Below are positions 44,996 to 52,718 of a DNA stretch of 64,000 bases, piece after piece. The notes under the pieces are model-generated. The model was not told the origin of the DNA, made no database searches, and was given only the letters and a program-made list of their open reading frames with translations. The position numbers and the translations under genes are program-made. Position 1 is the stretch's first letter. Each line of letters starts with the position of its first letter. Source of the stretch: Phytohabitans maris (lineage in GTDB: Bacteria > Actinomycetota > Actinomycetes > Mycobacteriales > Micromonosporaceae); NCBI RefSeq assembly GCF_031085175.1, contig NZ_JAVHUY010000010.1, positions 1-64,000 of the forward strand. The letters run 5' to 3'.

Positions 44996-45355
44996 GTGGA
45001 CGGCCCGGACGGAGTGGATCAGGACCGGCGGGGGCAGTGGCTGCGCGGCGTGCTCGACGTCTGCGTGCTCGCCCTGCTGGCCCGCCACGAGTCGTACGGG
45101 TACGAGCTCACCCAGGCACTCGACCGGGCGGGCCTCGGCCAGATCCAGGGCGGCACCCTCTACCCCGTCCTCCTGCGGCTACAGCGCACCGGCCTCGTCG
45201 CGGCGCACTGGCGCGACGGCGAGGGCGGCCCCGCGCGCAAGTACTACCGGCTCACCCCGTCCGGCGAGGAGGCGGTGCGGCGGCTGTCGAGGCAGTGGCG
45301 CGCGTTCGCCGGCCGGGTGGACGACCTGCTCTTGGAAGAGGTGACCAGTCCATGA
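44996..45355 (+). CDS. PadR-family transcriptional regulator
   Basis: 119 aa from GTG 44996. Winged-helix domain with YGYELTQALDRAGLGQIQGGTLYPVLLRLQRTGLV (about 35-70) and RKYYRLTPSGEEA, typical of PadR subfamily 2. It overlaps the ABC ATPase gene by four bases, so it is co-transcribed with the transporter it presumably represses. Confidence 0.93.
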   Translation: MDGPDGVDQDRRGQWLRGVLDVCVLALLARHESYGYELTQALDRAGLGQIQGGTLYPVLLRLQRTGLVAAHWRDGEGGPARKYYRLTPSGEEAVRRLSRQWRAFAGRVDDLLLEEVTSP

Positions 45356-46179
45356 CGGACGAGAGGTGGCTGCACGCGCTCGGCCAGGAGCTCGCCCGGC
45401 ACCGGCTCACGCCGGACCTGACCCACCACGTGGTCGCCGAGGCCGCCGCGCACCTGCGCGACAGCGGGCAGCCGGCCCTGCGGGCGTTCGGGACGCCGCA
45501 GGGATACGCGGCCGCCGTCGTGGAGAGCCTGGCCAGCCAGCACCGCCCACCCCGGCGCCCGCCGGGCCGCGTGCGGCTGCGGGCCAGCCAGATCACCAAG
45601 AGGTACGGGCGCCGCACCGTCCTGGGGCCCACCGACCTGACCGTCCGCGCGGGCGAGGTGGCCGCGATCGTGGGGGCGAATGGTTGCGGGAAAAGCACGT
45701 TCCTGCGCATCTGCGCCGGATTGCTGTCGCCCGACTCCGGCGAGGTGGTGGTCGACGGGGTGCTGGGCTACTGCCCACAGAACGGTGGCACCTACGACTT
45801 CCTGCTGCCCGAGGAGCACTTCGTACTCGTCGGTGCCGGCCGTGGCCTCGACCGCGCCCGCTCCCGGCGGCTGGGGCGCTCGGGCGCGGCCACCCTCCAG
45901 TGGGAGCCGGCCCGCGACACCCAGGCCCGCCACCTGTCCGGCGGCACCCGGCAAAAACTCAACCTCGTGATGGCCGCGCTCGGCGACCCGGACGTGCTGC
46001 TGCTCGACGAGCCCTACCAGGGCTTCGACCGCGGTGCCTACCTCGACTTCTGGCAGCACGTGTGGCGCTGGCGCGACGAAGGGCGGGCGATCGTCGTGGT
46101 CACCCACCTGCTCAACCAACTCGACCAGGTCGACCAGGTGCTCGACCTGACGCCCGGTACGCGGGAGGCCGCCGCATGA
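45352..46179 (+). CDS. ABC transporter ATPase with N-terminal HAAS/DUF1700-like extension
   Basis: 275 aa. The first about 65 residues (EAAAHLRDSGQPALRAFGTPQGYAA) resemble the HAAS/DUF1700 module usually encoded as a separate protein between PadR and membrane proteins. The ATPase follows: Walker A GANGCGKST, Q-loop YCPQ, signature LSGGTRQKLNL, Walker B VLLLDEPYQGFD, switch His VVTHL. The fusion is unusual. It pairs with the permease at 46176 (ATGA overlap); substrate unknown. Confidence 0.9.
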   Translation: MTDERWLHALGQELARHRLTPDLTHHVVAEAAAHLRDSGQPALRAFGTPQGYAAAVVESLASQHRPPRRPPGRVRLRASQITKRYGRRTVLGPTDLTVRAGEVAAIVGANGCGKSTFLRICAGLLSPDSGEVVVDGVLGYCPQNGGTYDFLLPEEHFVLVGAGRGLDRARSRRLGRSGAATLQWEPARDTQARHLSGGTRQKLNLVMAALGDPDVLLLDEPYQGFDRGAYLDFWQHVWRWRDEGRAIVVVTHLLNQLDQVDQVLDLTPGTREAAA

Positions 46180-46862
46180 AGCTCCTGACCGTCGCCGAGA
46201 TGGCGCTGCGCGAGCTGTCCCGCCGCCGCGGCGTACTCGTGCTGCTCCTGGCCCTGCCCCTGGTCTGCTATCTGGTCCGGCACGACCAGGTCGGCCAGTC
46301 GATCCGCTTCCTGCTGCTCGGGCTCGCCTGGGCGGTGAGCACCACGGCCCTCTTCGCCAGCGGCACGAGCCGCCACATCGAGCCGCGGCTGCGCCTGTCC
46401 GGATACCGCAGCCACCATCTCTACCTCGGCCGGCTGGTCGCGATGTGGCTGCTGGGGCTGGCCGTCTCCACGCCGTTCTTCGCGCTGATCGCCGTCGACC
46501 ACGCCGGCGAGGTACGGCTCGGCGCGCTGGCCGCCGCGATGGTGCTGGCGGTGACGGTCGCCGCCCCGTTCGGCCTGCTGATCGGCGCGGTCGTCCCCCG
46601 CGAGCTGGAGGGCGCGCTGATCCTGCTGGTGACGATCAGCCTGCAGATGATGATCGATCCGGCCGACTCCCTCACCCGCCTGACGCCGTTCTGGTCCAGC
46701 CGCGAGATCGGCACGTACGCGATCGACTACACCGGCCCGGAGTACCTGGTCCGCGGCCTGACCCACGGCATCGTGGTAACCCTGCTGGCGACCGCGCTGG
46801 TGGCCGTCCTGTCCACGATCCGTTTGCGGACCAGACCCCATCTGCGGTACGCACCCCGTTAG
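46176..46862 (+). CDS. ABC transporter permease (ABC-2-like)
   Basis: 228 aa with about six hydrophobic segments (VLVLLLALPLVCYLV, FLLLGLAWAVSTTALFASG, MWLLGLAVSTPFFALIAV, LAAAMVLAVTVAAPFGLLIG, ALILLVTISLQMMI and GIVVTLLATALVAVLST). No signature of a specific substrate class. Third gene of the padR-ATPase-permease operon, followed by the hairpin repeat at 46885-46935, a likely terminator. Confidence 0.88.
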   Translation: MKLLTVAEMALRELSRRRGVLVLLLALPLVCYLVRHDQVGQSIRFLLLGLAWAVSTTALFASGTSRHIEPRLRLSGYRSHHLYLGRLVAMWLLGLAVSTPFFALIAVDHAGEVRLGALAAAMVLAVTVAAPFGLLIGAVVPRELEGALILLVTISLQMMIDPADSLTRLTPFWSSREIGTYAIDYTGPEYLVRGLTHGIVVTLLATALVAVLSTIRLRTRPHLRYAPR

Positions 46863-46884
46863 GGAGCCCGCCTCCCGCCGCCGG

Positions 46885-46935
46885 TGATCGAAGCTCCCTT
46901 GAAGTCGCTAGAACGACTGGCGGGAGCTTTGATCA
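46885..46935. repeat. Long hairpin repeat (family copy 2)
   Basis: TGATCGAAGCTCCC (46885-46898) pairs with GGGAGCTTTGATCA (46922-46935), with an inner stem AGTCG/CGACT (46903-46907, 46913-46917). It shares outer arms and the inner AAGTCG-TAGA motif with 21071-21120 and, like it, sits just 3' of an operon. A likely terminator belonging to a dispersed repeat family. Confidence 0.78.
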
Positions 46936-46968
46936 CAGGCAGTCGCCCCGACCAGAGGAGGTGCCGCG

Positions 46969-47607
46969 GTGGCCGAGCACGATCGCCGCACTGATCGGCT
47001 GCGCCGGCGATGGGATCGGATGTCCGGGTCGTACGACGGCGGCATGACCCGCGCGGACCGGCGCTTGTTCGGCGACACCCGGCAGTGGGTGTGCGGCCAG
47101 GCCACCGGCGACGTGCTGGAGGTCGCGATCGGCACCGGCCTCAACCTGCCGCACTACCCGGCGGACGCGCGGCTGACCGGCGTCGAGTTCAGCCCCGGCA
47201 TGCTCGCGCTCGCCCAGCGCCGCGCCGCCGCCCTCGGCCGCGCGGTCGACCTGCGGGAGGGCGACGCGCAGGCACTCGACCTGCCGGACGCCGCGTACGA
47301 CACGGTGGTCTGCACGTTCTCCCTCTGCGCCATCCCCGACGACCGCAAGGCGCTGGCCGAGATGGACCGCGTCCTGCGCCCGGGCGGCCTGCTCCTGCTG
47401 GCCGACCACGTCGCGGCCGGCCCGTGGCCGCTGCGCGCGGCGCAGTGGCTGGCCGAGCTGGTGAGCGTGCCGCTGGCCGGCGAGTACTGGCGCCGCCGCC
47501 CGATCCGCCACGTCGAGGCGATGGGCTTCACCGTGGAACGCCACGACCGCTTCCGTATGGGCATCATCGAGCGCCTGGCGGCCAGGAAACCCAACATCAC
47601 GGATTAA
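46969..47607 (+). CDS. Class I SAM-dependent methyltransferase
   Basis: 212 aa from GTG 46969, with AGAGGAGGTG upstream. Methyltransf_11 fold: motif I VLEVAIGTGLNLPHYP (about 48-63), FSPGMLALA, motif with DTVVCTFSLCAIPD, and LRPGGLLLLADH. It resembles UbiE/phospholipid N-methyltransferase-like enzymes; the C-terminal segment YWRRRPIRHVEAMGF suits a small lipid-like or metabolite substrate. Substrate not determinable. Confidence 0.9.
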   Translation: MAEHDRRTDRLRRRWDRMSGSYDGGMTRADRRLFGDTRQWVCGQATGDVLEVAIGTGLNLPHYPADARLTGVEFSPGMLALAQRRAAALGRAVDLREGDAQALDLPDAAYDTVVCTFSLCAIPDDRKALAEMDRVLRPGGLLLLADHVAAGPWPLRAAQWLAELVSVPLAGEYWRRRPIRHVEAMGFTVERHDRFRMGIIERLAARKPNITD

Positions 47608-47792
47608 CACTCACCGGCTGACTACCTGAAGCGTCGATGGCTGGGCGGCTTGGATACTCGGCGAGCTGATTCGCTACCTCGAACATCCTCGTTCCGGCGC
47701 CTTGGGGTTCAGTGACATGGGTCCGGCCTGGGTCAGCGTCCGCGACGGCGTGATGGCGGGTACGGTCCGCGGGAGACACGACTGTCGCGGAG

Positions 47793-48412
47793 GTGGCCGG
47801 CCGCTTCGACGCCCTGATGCGGTACGCCTGCCTGCGCCTCGGACGGCGGCTCGGTGCGGAGGTCACGCCCGCTCTCAGCCGGCGCGATGTGGCGGAGCCA
47901 ACCCTGCGGACGCAAGCATTGGTCAGCCAATTGAGCACGACCGGCACGTTGACCGGGGGAATCAAGATCCCTGGCGCCGTTGGCGCCATGCAGGTAACCG
48001 CAGATCTTCGTGCGGCACGGGTCATTTGTCATGTGGATGTGGATGCGCCAAAGAGTGGAAAGCCGACCACGCGGGTCAACTGGCTGGTACGCCAACTGAA
48101 GGACGCACCGGAGACAACGCGCCTCGAGGCGTTCGTCATACACGGACGCGGCGACGGCACGGCCGGGCTCCTGCGCCAGGTTCGGGTGGACCCGAGCACT
48201 CTGATCAACGATCCGACCAAGGAGCCACTCCCGAAGACATCCAGCCCGTAGAGCCGGTGTCGCCCAGTCTCGTCTCCACGGCGATTTCGTCTCAGGACGG
48301 CGTGACCACCGATTCCCCGGCTGTTGAGCAGAGAAAGGCAGACGAAGAGCAACCGCCCGCCGAGCCGGTGCGTGTCGGAGCCGCCGCACAAAGCGAAGAC
48401 AGCAGCCAATAG
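47793..48412 (+). pseudogene. Probable frameshifted/decayed hypothetical gene
   Basis: The frame from GTG 47793 gives 152 residues with a convincing protein-like run (VICHVDVDAP, TTRVNWLVRQLKDAP) and stops at 48251. The adjacent +1 frame is open from there to 48412 and gives a plausible disordered tail (EDIQPVEPVSPSLVSTAISS, DSPAVEQRKADEEQ). One extra G near 48230 (CCCGAAG to CCCGGAAG) would join them into a protein of about 206 aa. No good ribosome site precedes the start, and a stop lies 13 codons upstream. Pseudogene or sequencing error; function unknown. Confidence 0.45.
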
Positions 48413-48688
48413 AGGGGTCGACGCGTTGCTCCGGACGTTGGCCGGGCGGTCCCGCACCACCCTGACCATGCCCCGTCTGTGCGTGCAGCTCCAGAGCCCC
48501 GCGCACACACGTCCCGGGTCCGGCGGCGACACGTAAAACCCGCGCGGACCCGGCAGCGAAGGCCGGGGAACTCGGCGAGCGCAAGCGAGCCGCCGGCCGT
48601 AGCGGTGCCCGCGGGAGCAAACGGTCCGCAGCCGCCGTGGACCGGGGCAAATCTGTCTGAAGAAGCGTTGTGACCCGACGCCAAAGCG

Positions 48689-50320
48689 CTAGGCGCGCAA
48701 GGCGGGGAGGGTGATGGTGAACGTCGTGCCCACGCCCAACTGGCTCGCGACCGTGATCGTGCCGCCGTGGTCGGTGACGATCTGGCGGGCGATCGACAGG
48801 CCGAGCCCGCTCCCGCCCGTACGCCGTCCGCGTGCCGAATCGGCCCGCCAGAAGCGGTCGAACACGTAAGGCAGTGACGCCGGCGCGATGCCGGTACCCG
48901 TGTCGGCCACGCGCACGACGACGGCCGGGCCGTCCACCGCGCTCGACAGTGTCACGCTCCCGCCCGCCGTCGTCGCGCGGAGGGCGTTGGTGACGAGGTT
49001 GCCCAGCACCTGCCGGAGGCGATCCGGGTCGGCGTACACCTGGGCCGGACCAGGCGTCGCGACCACCAGGCGCACGCCGGCGGACTCGGCGACCGCGTGG
49101 TGGGCGGCGCGGGTGGTTTCCAGCACCTCGGCCAGGTCGATGACCGTGCGGTGGTAGGCCAGCGTGCCCGCCTCGGCCAGCGCCAGGTCCTGCAGGTCGT
49201 TGACGATGCGCTGCTGGAGCACCGCCTCCTCGTGCAGCGACGCGAAGAGCTCGGAGCCCGGCTCGATCACGCCGTCCTTGAGCGCCTCCAGGTAGCCGCG
49301 GAGGTTGGCCAGCGGCGTACGCAGCTCGTGCGCCACGTCCGCGACCAGCCGGCGCTGCCGCTCCTCGCCGCGCTGGAGGGAGTCGGCCATGCGGTTGAAC
49401 GAGCGGCCCAGTTCGGCCACCTCGTCGCTGCCCACCACCGCGACCCGGCTGGTGAGGTCGCCGCGCCCGAGCCGCCCGGCGGCCTCGGTGAGGCTGCCGA
49501 TCGGGCGGAGCACGCGGCGGCTGAGCACGGCGGTGCCGGCCAGCGCCAGGAGCGCCACACCGGCCGCCGCGGCGAGGATCGGGCCAGGTGAGATGGGGGT
49601 CTGCGGCTCGCCGGCGAAGCCGAGCGTCACCCGCAGCGGCTCCGGGGCAACGTCGCTGATCAGGTCGGTGAACGCCTGCGAGAGGCAGAGCGTAAGCGGC
49701 CCGCCGGTGACCCCCGCCGCCTTGCAGGCGGAGATCCGCTGCTGCGTGAACTCCACCTCCTGCCGCGACTCCACCGCCAGTTCCTGGCACATGGCCACCT
49801 GGGCGGGGTCGCCGCCCCGGTCCTGAAACGTGGGCACGCCGAACGCGCCGTCGACCTTGAGGACCACGTGCCCGCGGCGGCTGAGGCAGGCCGCGAACCG
49901 CACACCCGTGCGGTAGTTGCTCACCGACCTGGTCGTGGCGGCGAACGGCTCCTGCACCTCGGAAAGAGCGATCTTGGGACGCGGGTCGACGAGGCTGACG
50001 GAGGTGCCGAGCTGCCGGGCCGTGACCCCCTGCAGCGTGTCGGTGTCGGAGATCACGATGCCCGACTCGGTCGCCACGTGGATCCGTTCCCCGGTGCTGA
50101 GGCCGAGGTCGTTGACGACGCCGGCGACGCCCTCCCAGGTGCCGTGCGTCTCCCCGTACTCGAGGATCTCGGTCGTGACCTGGTCGACCACCGCGCGGTC
50201 GGCGGTCTCCGAGTCGGTGATCTGCTGCGACGCCTGCCGGAGCACGATCCAGGCGGTAGCGCCCACGGCGGTGACGGCCACGAGCGTGACCAGCACCAGC
50301 ACGCGGACGCGGAAGCTCAC
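48689..50320 (-). CDS. Sensor histidine kinase (BaeS-like)
   Basis: 543 aa. N-terminal helix (VLVLVTLVAVTAVGATAWIV), a sensor domain of about 200 residues with four Cys (FAACLSRRG, AMCQELAV, SACKAAGV and TLCLSQAF), a second helix (ILAAAAGVALLALAGTAVL), HAMP, HisKA with phospho-His in VAHELRTPLANLRG, and HATPase_c with GGSGLGLSIARQIV. GTG 50320 overlaps the regulator stop by four bases. The paired external cysteines suggest disulfide-stabilised or redox-responsive sensing. Confidence 0.94.
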   Translation of the reverse strand: MSFRVRVLVLVTLVAVTAVGATAWIVLRQASQQITDSETADRAVVDQVTTEILEYGETHGTWEGVAGVVNDLGLSTGERIHVATESGIVISDTDTLQGVTARQLGTSVSLVDPRPKIALSEVQEPFAATTRSVSNYRTGVRFAACLSRRGHVVLKVDGAFGVPTFQDRGGDPAQVAMCQELAVESRQEVEFTQQRISACKAAGVTGGPLTLCLSQAFTDLISDVAPEPLRVTLGFAGEPQTPISPGPILAAAAGVALLALAGTAVLSRRVLRPIGSLTEAAGRLGRGDLTSRVAVVGSDEVAELGRSFNRMADSLQRGEERQRRLVADVAHELRTPLANLRGYLEALKDGVIEPGSELFASLHEEAVLQQRIVNDLQDLALAEAGTLAYHRTVIDLAEVLETTRAAHHAVAESAGVRLVVATPGPAQVYADPDRLRQVLGNLVTNALRATTAGGSVTLSSAVDGPAVVVRVADTGTGIAPASLPYVFDRFWRADSARGRRTGGSGLGLSIARQIVTDHGGTITVASQLGVGTTFTITLPALRA

Positions 50321-51003
50321 GACTCAGCCAGGCGGTAGCCGCGGCCGTAGACGGTCTGCACGTAGCGCGGTTCGGCGGCGTCTTCTTCGATCTTGCGGCG
50401 GAGGTTCATGACGTGCGCGTCGACCGTGCGCTCCAGGACATAGTGGTCGAAGCCGAACGCCCGGTCGATGATCTGCGCCCGGGTGAACGCCCGCCCCGGC
50501 TCGGCCGCCAGCACCTCCAGGATCCCGAACTCCTTCGCGGTCAGCACGATCGGCCGGCCGCCCACCCGTACCTCGAATCGTCCTGGATCGATCTCCAGAT
50601 CGCCCACCTTGAGGATGGCCTGGTTACCCGCGGTGACCGCGCCCGCACGGCGCAGCAGCGCGCGGACGCGCGCGGCGAGCTCGCGCGGGCTGTACGGCTT
50701 GGTGATGTAGTCGTCCGCCCCCACGTCGAGGCCGAGGAGCATGTCGTCCTCGGTGGTACGGGCGGTGAGCAGGAGGATCGGCACCTCTGACTCGCTGCGC
50801 AGGATGCGGCACACGTCGAGGCCGTCCACCTGCGGCATCATGACGTCGAGCACGACGAGGTCGGGGCGGCGCGTGCGGGCCTGCTCCAGCGCGGTGCGCC
50901 CGTCGCCGACGACCAGCACGCTGTGGCCCTCCCGCTCCAGGTAGACCCGGATGAGGTTGGCCTGCTTGGGGTCGTCCTCCGCGACCAGTATTCGCGCGCT
51001 CAT
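50317..51003 (-). CDS. OmpR-family response regulator (BaeR/MtrA-like)
   Basis: 228 aa. Receiver domain with the acidic pair ED/D at 9-11, phospho-Asp53 in VVLDVMMPQVDG, LLTART and YITKPYSPREL. The winged-helix output carries LTAKEFGILEVLA and VLERTVDAHVMNLRRKI. Partner of the kinase at 48689. Targets are unknown. Confidence 0.95.
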   Translation of the reverse strand: MSARILVAEDDPKQANLIRVYLEREGHSVLVVGDGRTALEQARTRRPDLVVLDVMMPQVDGLDVCRILRSESEVPILLLTARTTEDDMLLGLDVGADDYITKPYSPRELAARVRALLRRAGAVTAGNQAILKVGDLEIDPGRFEVRVGGRPIVLTAKEFGILEVLAAEPGRAFTRAQIIDRAFGFDHYVLERTVDAHVMNLRRKIEEDAAEPRYVQTVYGRGYRLAES

Positions 51004-51105
51004 GGCACTCCATACTGCCTGGTACCACGATGAAGATGCTGTGAAGAACGGCAGGCAGACAGCTTCTTCAATGGTTCTTCACGGCCGCCTCCTTACGGTG
51101 CCCGC

Positions 51106-51252
51106 ATGGGACGCGATCAGGAGGAACGCTGGCGACGCGCAGCCCGCCGCCGGATCCGCGAAACACTCGCGCTACGCCGGGCCGTCGCGGCGGTCGCGGT
51201 GCGCCGGGCCGTCCCGGCGGTCGCGGAGGAGGACCAGCGGCGTGCGGCGTAA
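51106..51252 (+). CDS. Short Arg-rich frame coupled to the DUF3152 gene
   Basis: 48 codons, ATG 51106 to TAA 51252, beginning MGRDQEERWRRAARRR. It is strongly basic with an Ala/Val/Arg second half and overlaps the next start (GTG 51242) by 11 nt. GCGGAGGAGG near its end serves as the next gene's ribosome site. It may be a real small protein or a coupling leader; no similarity recognised. Confidence 0.4.
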   Translation: MGRDQEERWRRAARRRIRETLALRRAVAAVAVRRAVPAVAEEDQRRAA

Positions 51253-51994
51253 GAACCGCGCGCTGGCCTACGTCGCAGTCAGCGCGGTCGCCGTCGTGGC
51301 CGGGCTGGCATTCGCCGCCGGCGGCTTCGCGATTCACCAAAAATCATCATCTGGTACGCCTTCCACCTGGTCCGGAGCCCCGACACTCCCACCCGCCACC
51401 ACCGTCGAGCCGGCACCGGCGCCAAAGCCCACGACGGCTCCGCCGACGTTCCCCCAGCACGGCGAGGGTACGTTCCGCCGGGCGACCGGCTCGGCCAAGC
51501 GCGTCGGCAGCGGCACGGTGCTGCGCTACCGCGTCGAGGTCGAGCGGGGGCTGGAGCAGCAGCCGGGCGAGTTCGCGAAGTGGGTGGACCGCGTCCTCGC
51601 CGACCCGCGCGGGTGGACGGCCGGTGGGCAGTGGGCGTTCCAGCGGCCGGCGGGCGGCTCGGTGGACTTCGTCGTCAAGCTGGCCAGCCCCGACACCGTC
51701 GACCAGATCTGCGGCCAGTACGGCCTGGACACCGGCGGCGAGGTCTCCTGCCGCGGCCAGGAGAACGTCGTCATCAACGTGAAACGGTGGGTCCTGGCCA
51801 TCCCGGCGTACCAGGGTGACGTCGACATGTACCGCCATCTTGTGGTCAACCACGAGGTGGGACACTTCCTCGGCCACAGCCATGTGACCTGCCCCGGCAA
51901 GGGACGGCCGGCTCCTGTCATGCAGCAGCAGATCTACGGCATGGGCGGCTGCGTACCCAACGGGTGGCCGTATCCCCGCGGGCGCAAGACATAG
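51242..51994 (+). CDS. DUF3152 protein, metzincin-like membrane-anchored peptidase
   Basis: 250 aa from GTG 51242. One N-terminal membrane helix (about 11-30), a Pro/Thr/Ala-rich linker, and a C-terminal domain of about 180 residues ending with HEVGHFLGHSH (from His204), which fits the metzincin zinc motif HEXXHXXGXXH; a Met-containing PVMQQQIYGMGG turn follows. Conserved Cys residues (QICGQY, SCRGQ, TCPGK, GCVPN) probably form two disulfides. Likely an extracellular zinc peptidase; substrate unknown. Confidence 0.88.
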   Translation: MRRKNRALAYVAVSAVAVVAGLAFAAGGFAIHQKSSSGTPSTWSGAPTLPPATTVEPAPAPKPTTAPPTFPQHGEGTFRRATGSAKRVGSGTVLRYRVEVERGLEQQPGEFAKWVDRVLADPRGWTAGGQWAFQRPAGGSVDFVVKLASPDTVDQICGQYGLDTGGEVSCRGQENVVINVKRWVLAIPAYQGDVDMYRHLVVNHEVGHFLGHSHVTCPGKGRPAPVMQQQIYGMGGCVPNGWPYPRGRKT

Positions 51995-52079
51995 ACGGCG
52001 AGACCCGGTGCGGAGGGGCGCAGGCGTCCGCGGGACGGGGCCTAGCCGGGCCGGCTGGTTGCGCCTATGCTGCGGAACC

Positions 52080-52718
52080 GTGTCTAGCGTCGGCGGGGGG
52101 CCGGGCGCGGGCCCGCGAGGGCTCGGCGCCCGTATTGTCGCTATCCCACTTAGATGGCTCGGCCTGAGCGCCGGCGCCACCGCACTCGCGGCGTCGGGCC
52201 TCTTCGGGGGCTTGGAGCACGCCGAAAAGCCCGCGCTGCCACCGGTCAAGGTCGACGAGGTCAGCAAAGGCGAGCCCTGGAACGTCACGGTCACCGGCGG
52301 CCGCCTGGTGGGTGACGGCCTCCCCGGCGTCCACCTGGACAACCCGGCCAACCGCTGGGTGGTGGTGCTCGCCACGATCGAGGTCACCGCGCCGGAGAGC
52401 CGCGATGACATGGACGAGATCATCGATGTCACCGGGGTAGAGGGCCTGGTCGACGACCCCAACCTGAAGGGCCTCGACCCCCAGTACGTGCTCAGCATGC
52501 GCGACGGTACGCCGGTCCGCTACCTGCAGCCGTCGATGCCGGAAAAGCTCGCCTTCTTCTGGGAGCAGGAGAGCACGGCCGCGGTACCCACCGAGATGAC
52601 CGTGACCATCAACAAGAAGACCTACCGCGTGAGCACCCTCGACGGGCACAAGGCCTGGTTCGACCCGGAGCCCCGCGCCGAGCTCACCGTGCCCATCGAA
52701 GACAGGCGCGGCAAGTGA
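52080..52718 (+). CDS. Extracytoplasmic protein of unknown function (surface cluster gene 1)
   Basis: 212 aa from GTG 52080. A hydrophobic segment (about 20-45, IPLRWLGLSAGATALAASGLF) anchors or exports it; the remainder is an external beta-rich domain (RWVVVLATIEVTAPESRDDM) like those of the next two genes. No ribosome site is seen; a -10-like TATGCT (52066-52071) ends 8 bp before the GTG, so a leaderless transcript is plausible. It overlaps the next gene by four bases (GTGA). Confidence 0.7.
   Translation: MSSVGGGPGAGPRGLGARIVAIPLRWLGLSAGATALAASGLFGGLEHAEKPALPPVKVDEVSKGEPWNVTVTGGRLVGDGLPGVHLDNPANRWVVVLATIEVTAPESRDDMDEIIDVTGVEGLVDDPNLKGLDPQYVLSMRDGTPVRYLQPSMPEKLAFFWEQESTAAVPTEMTVTINKKTYRVSTLDGHKAWFDPEPRAELTVPIEDRRGK

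Noticed and set aside
47702-48412. A single 236-codon gene in the second frame
   Set aside because: The first two-thirds of that frame has poor protein character compared with the frame from 47793; only its tail looks coding, which fits a frameshift better.
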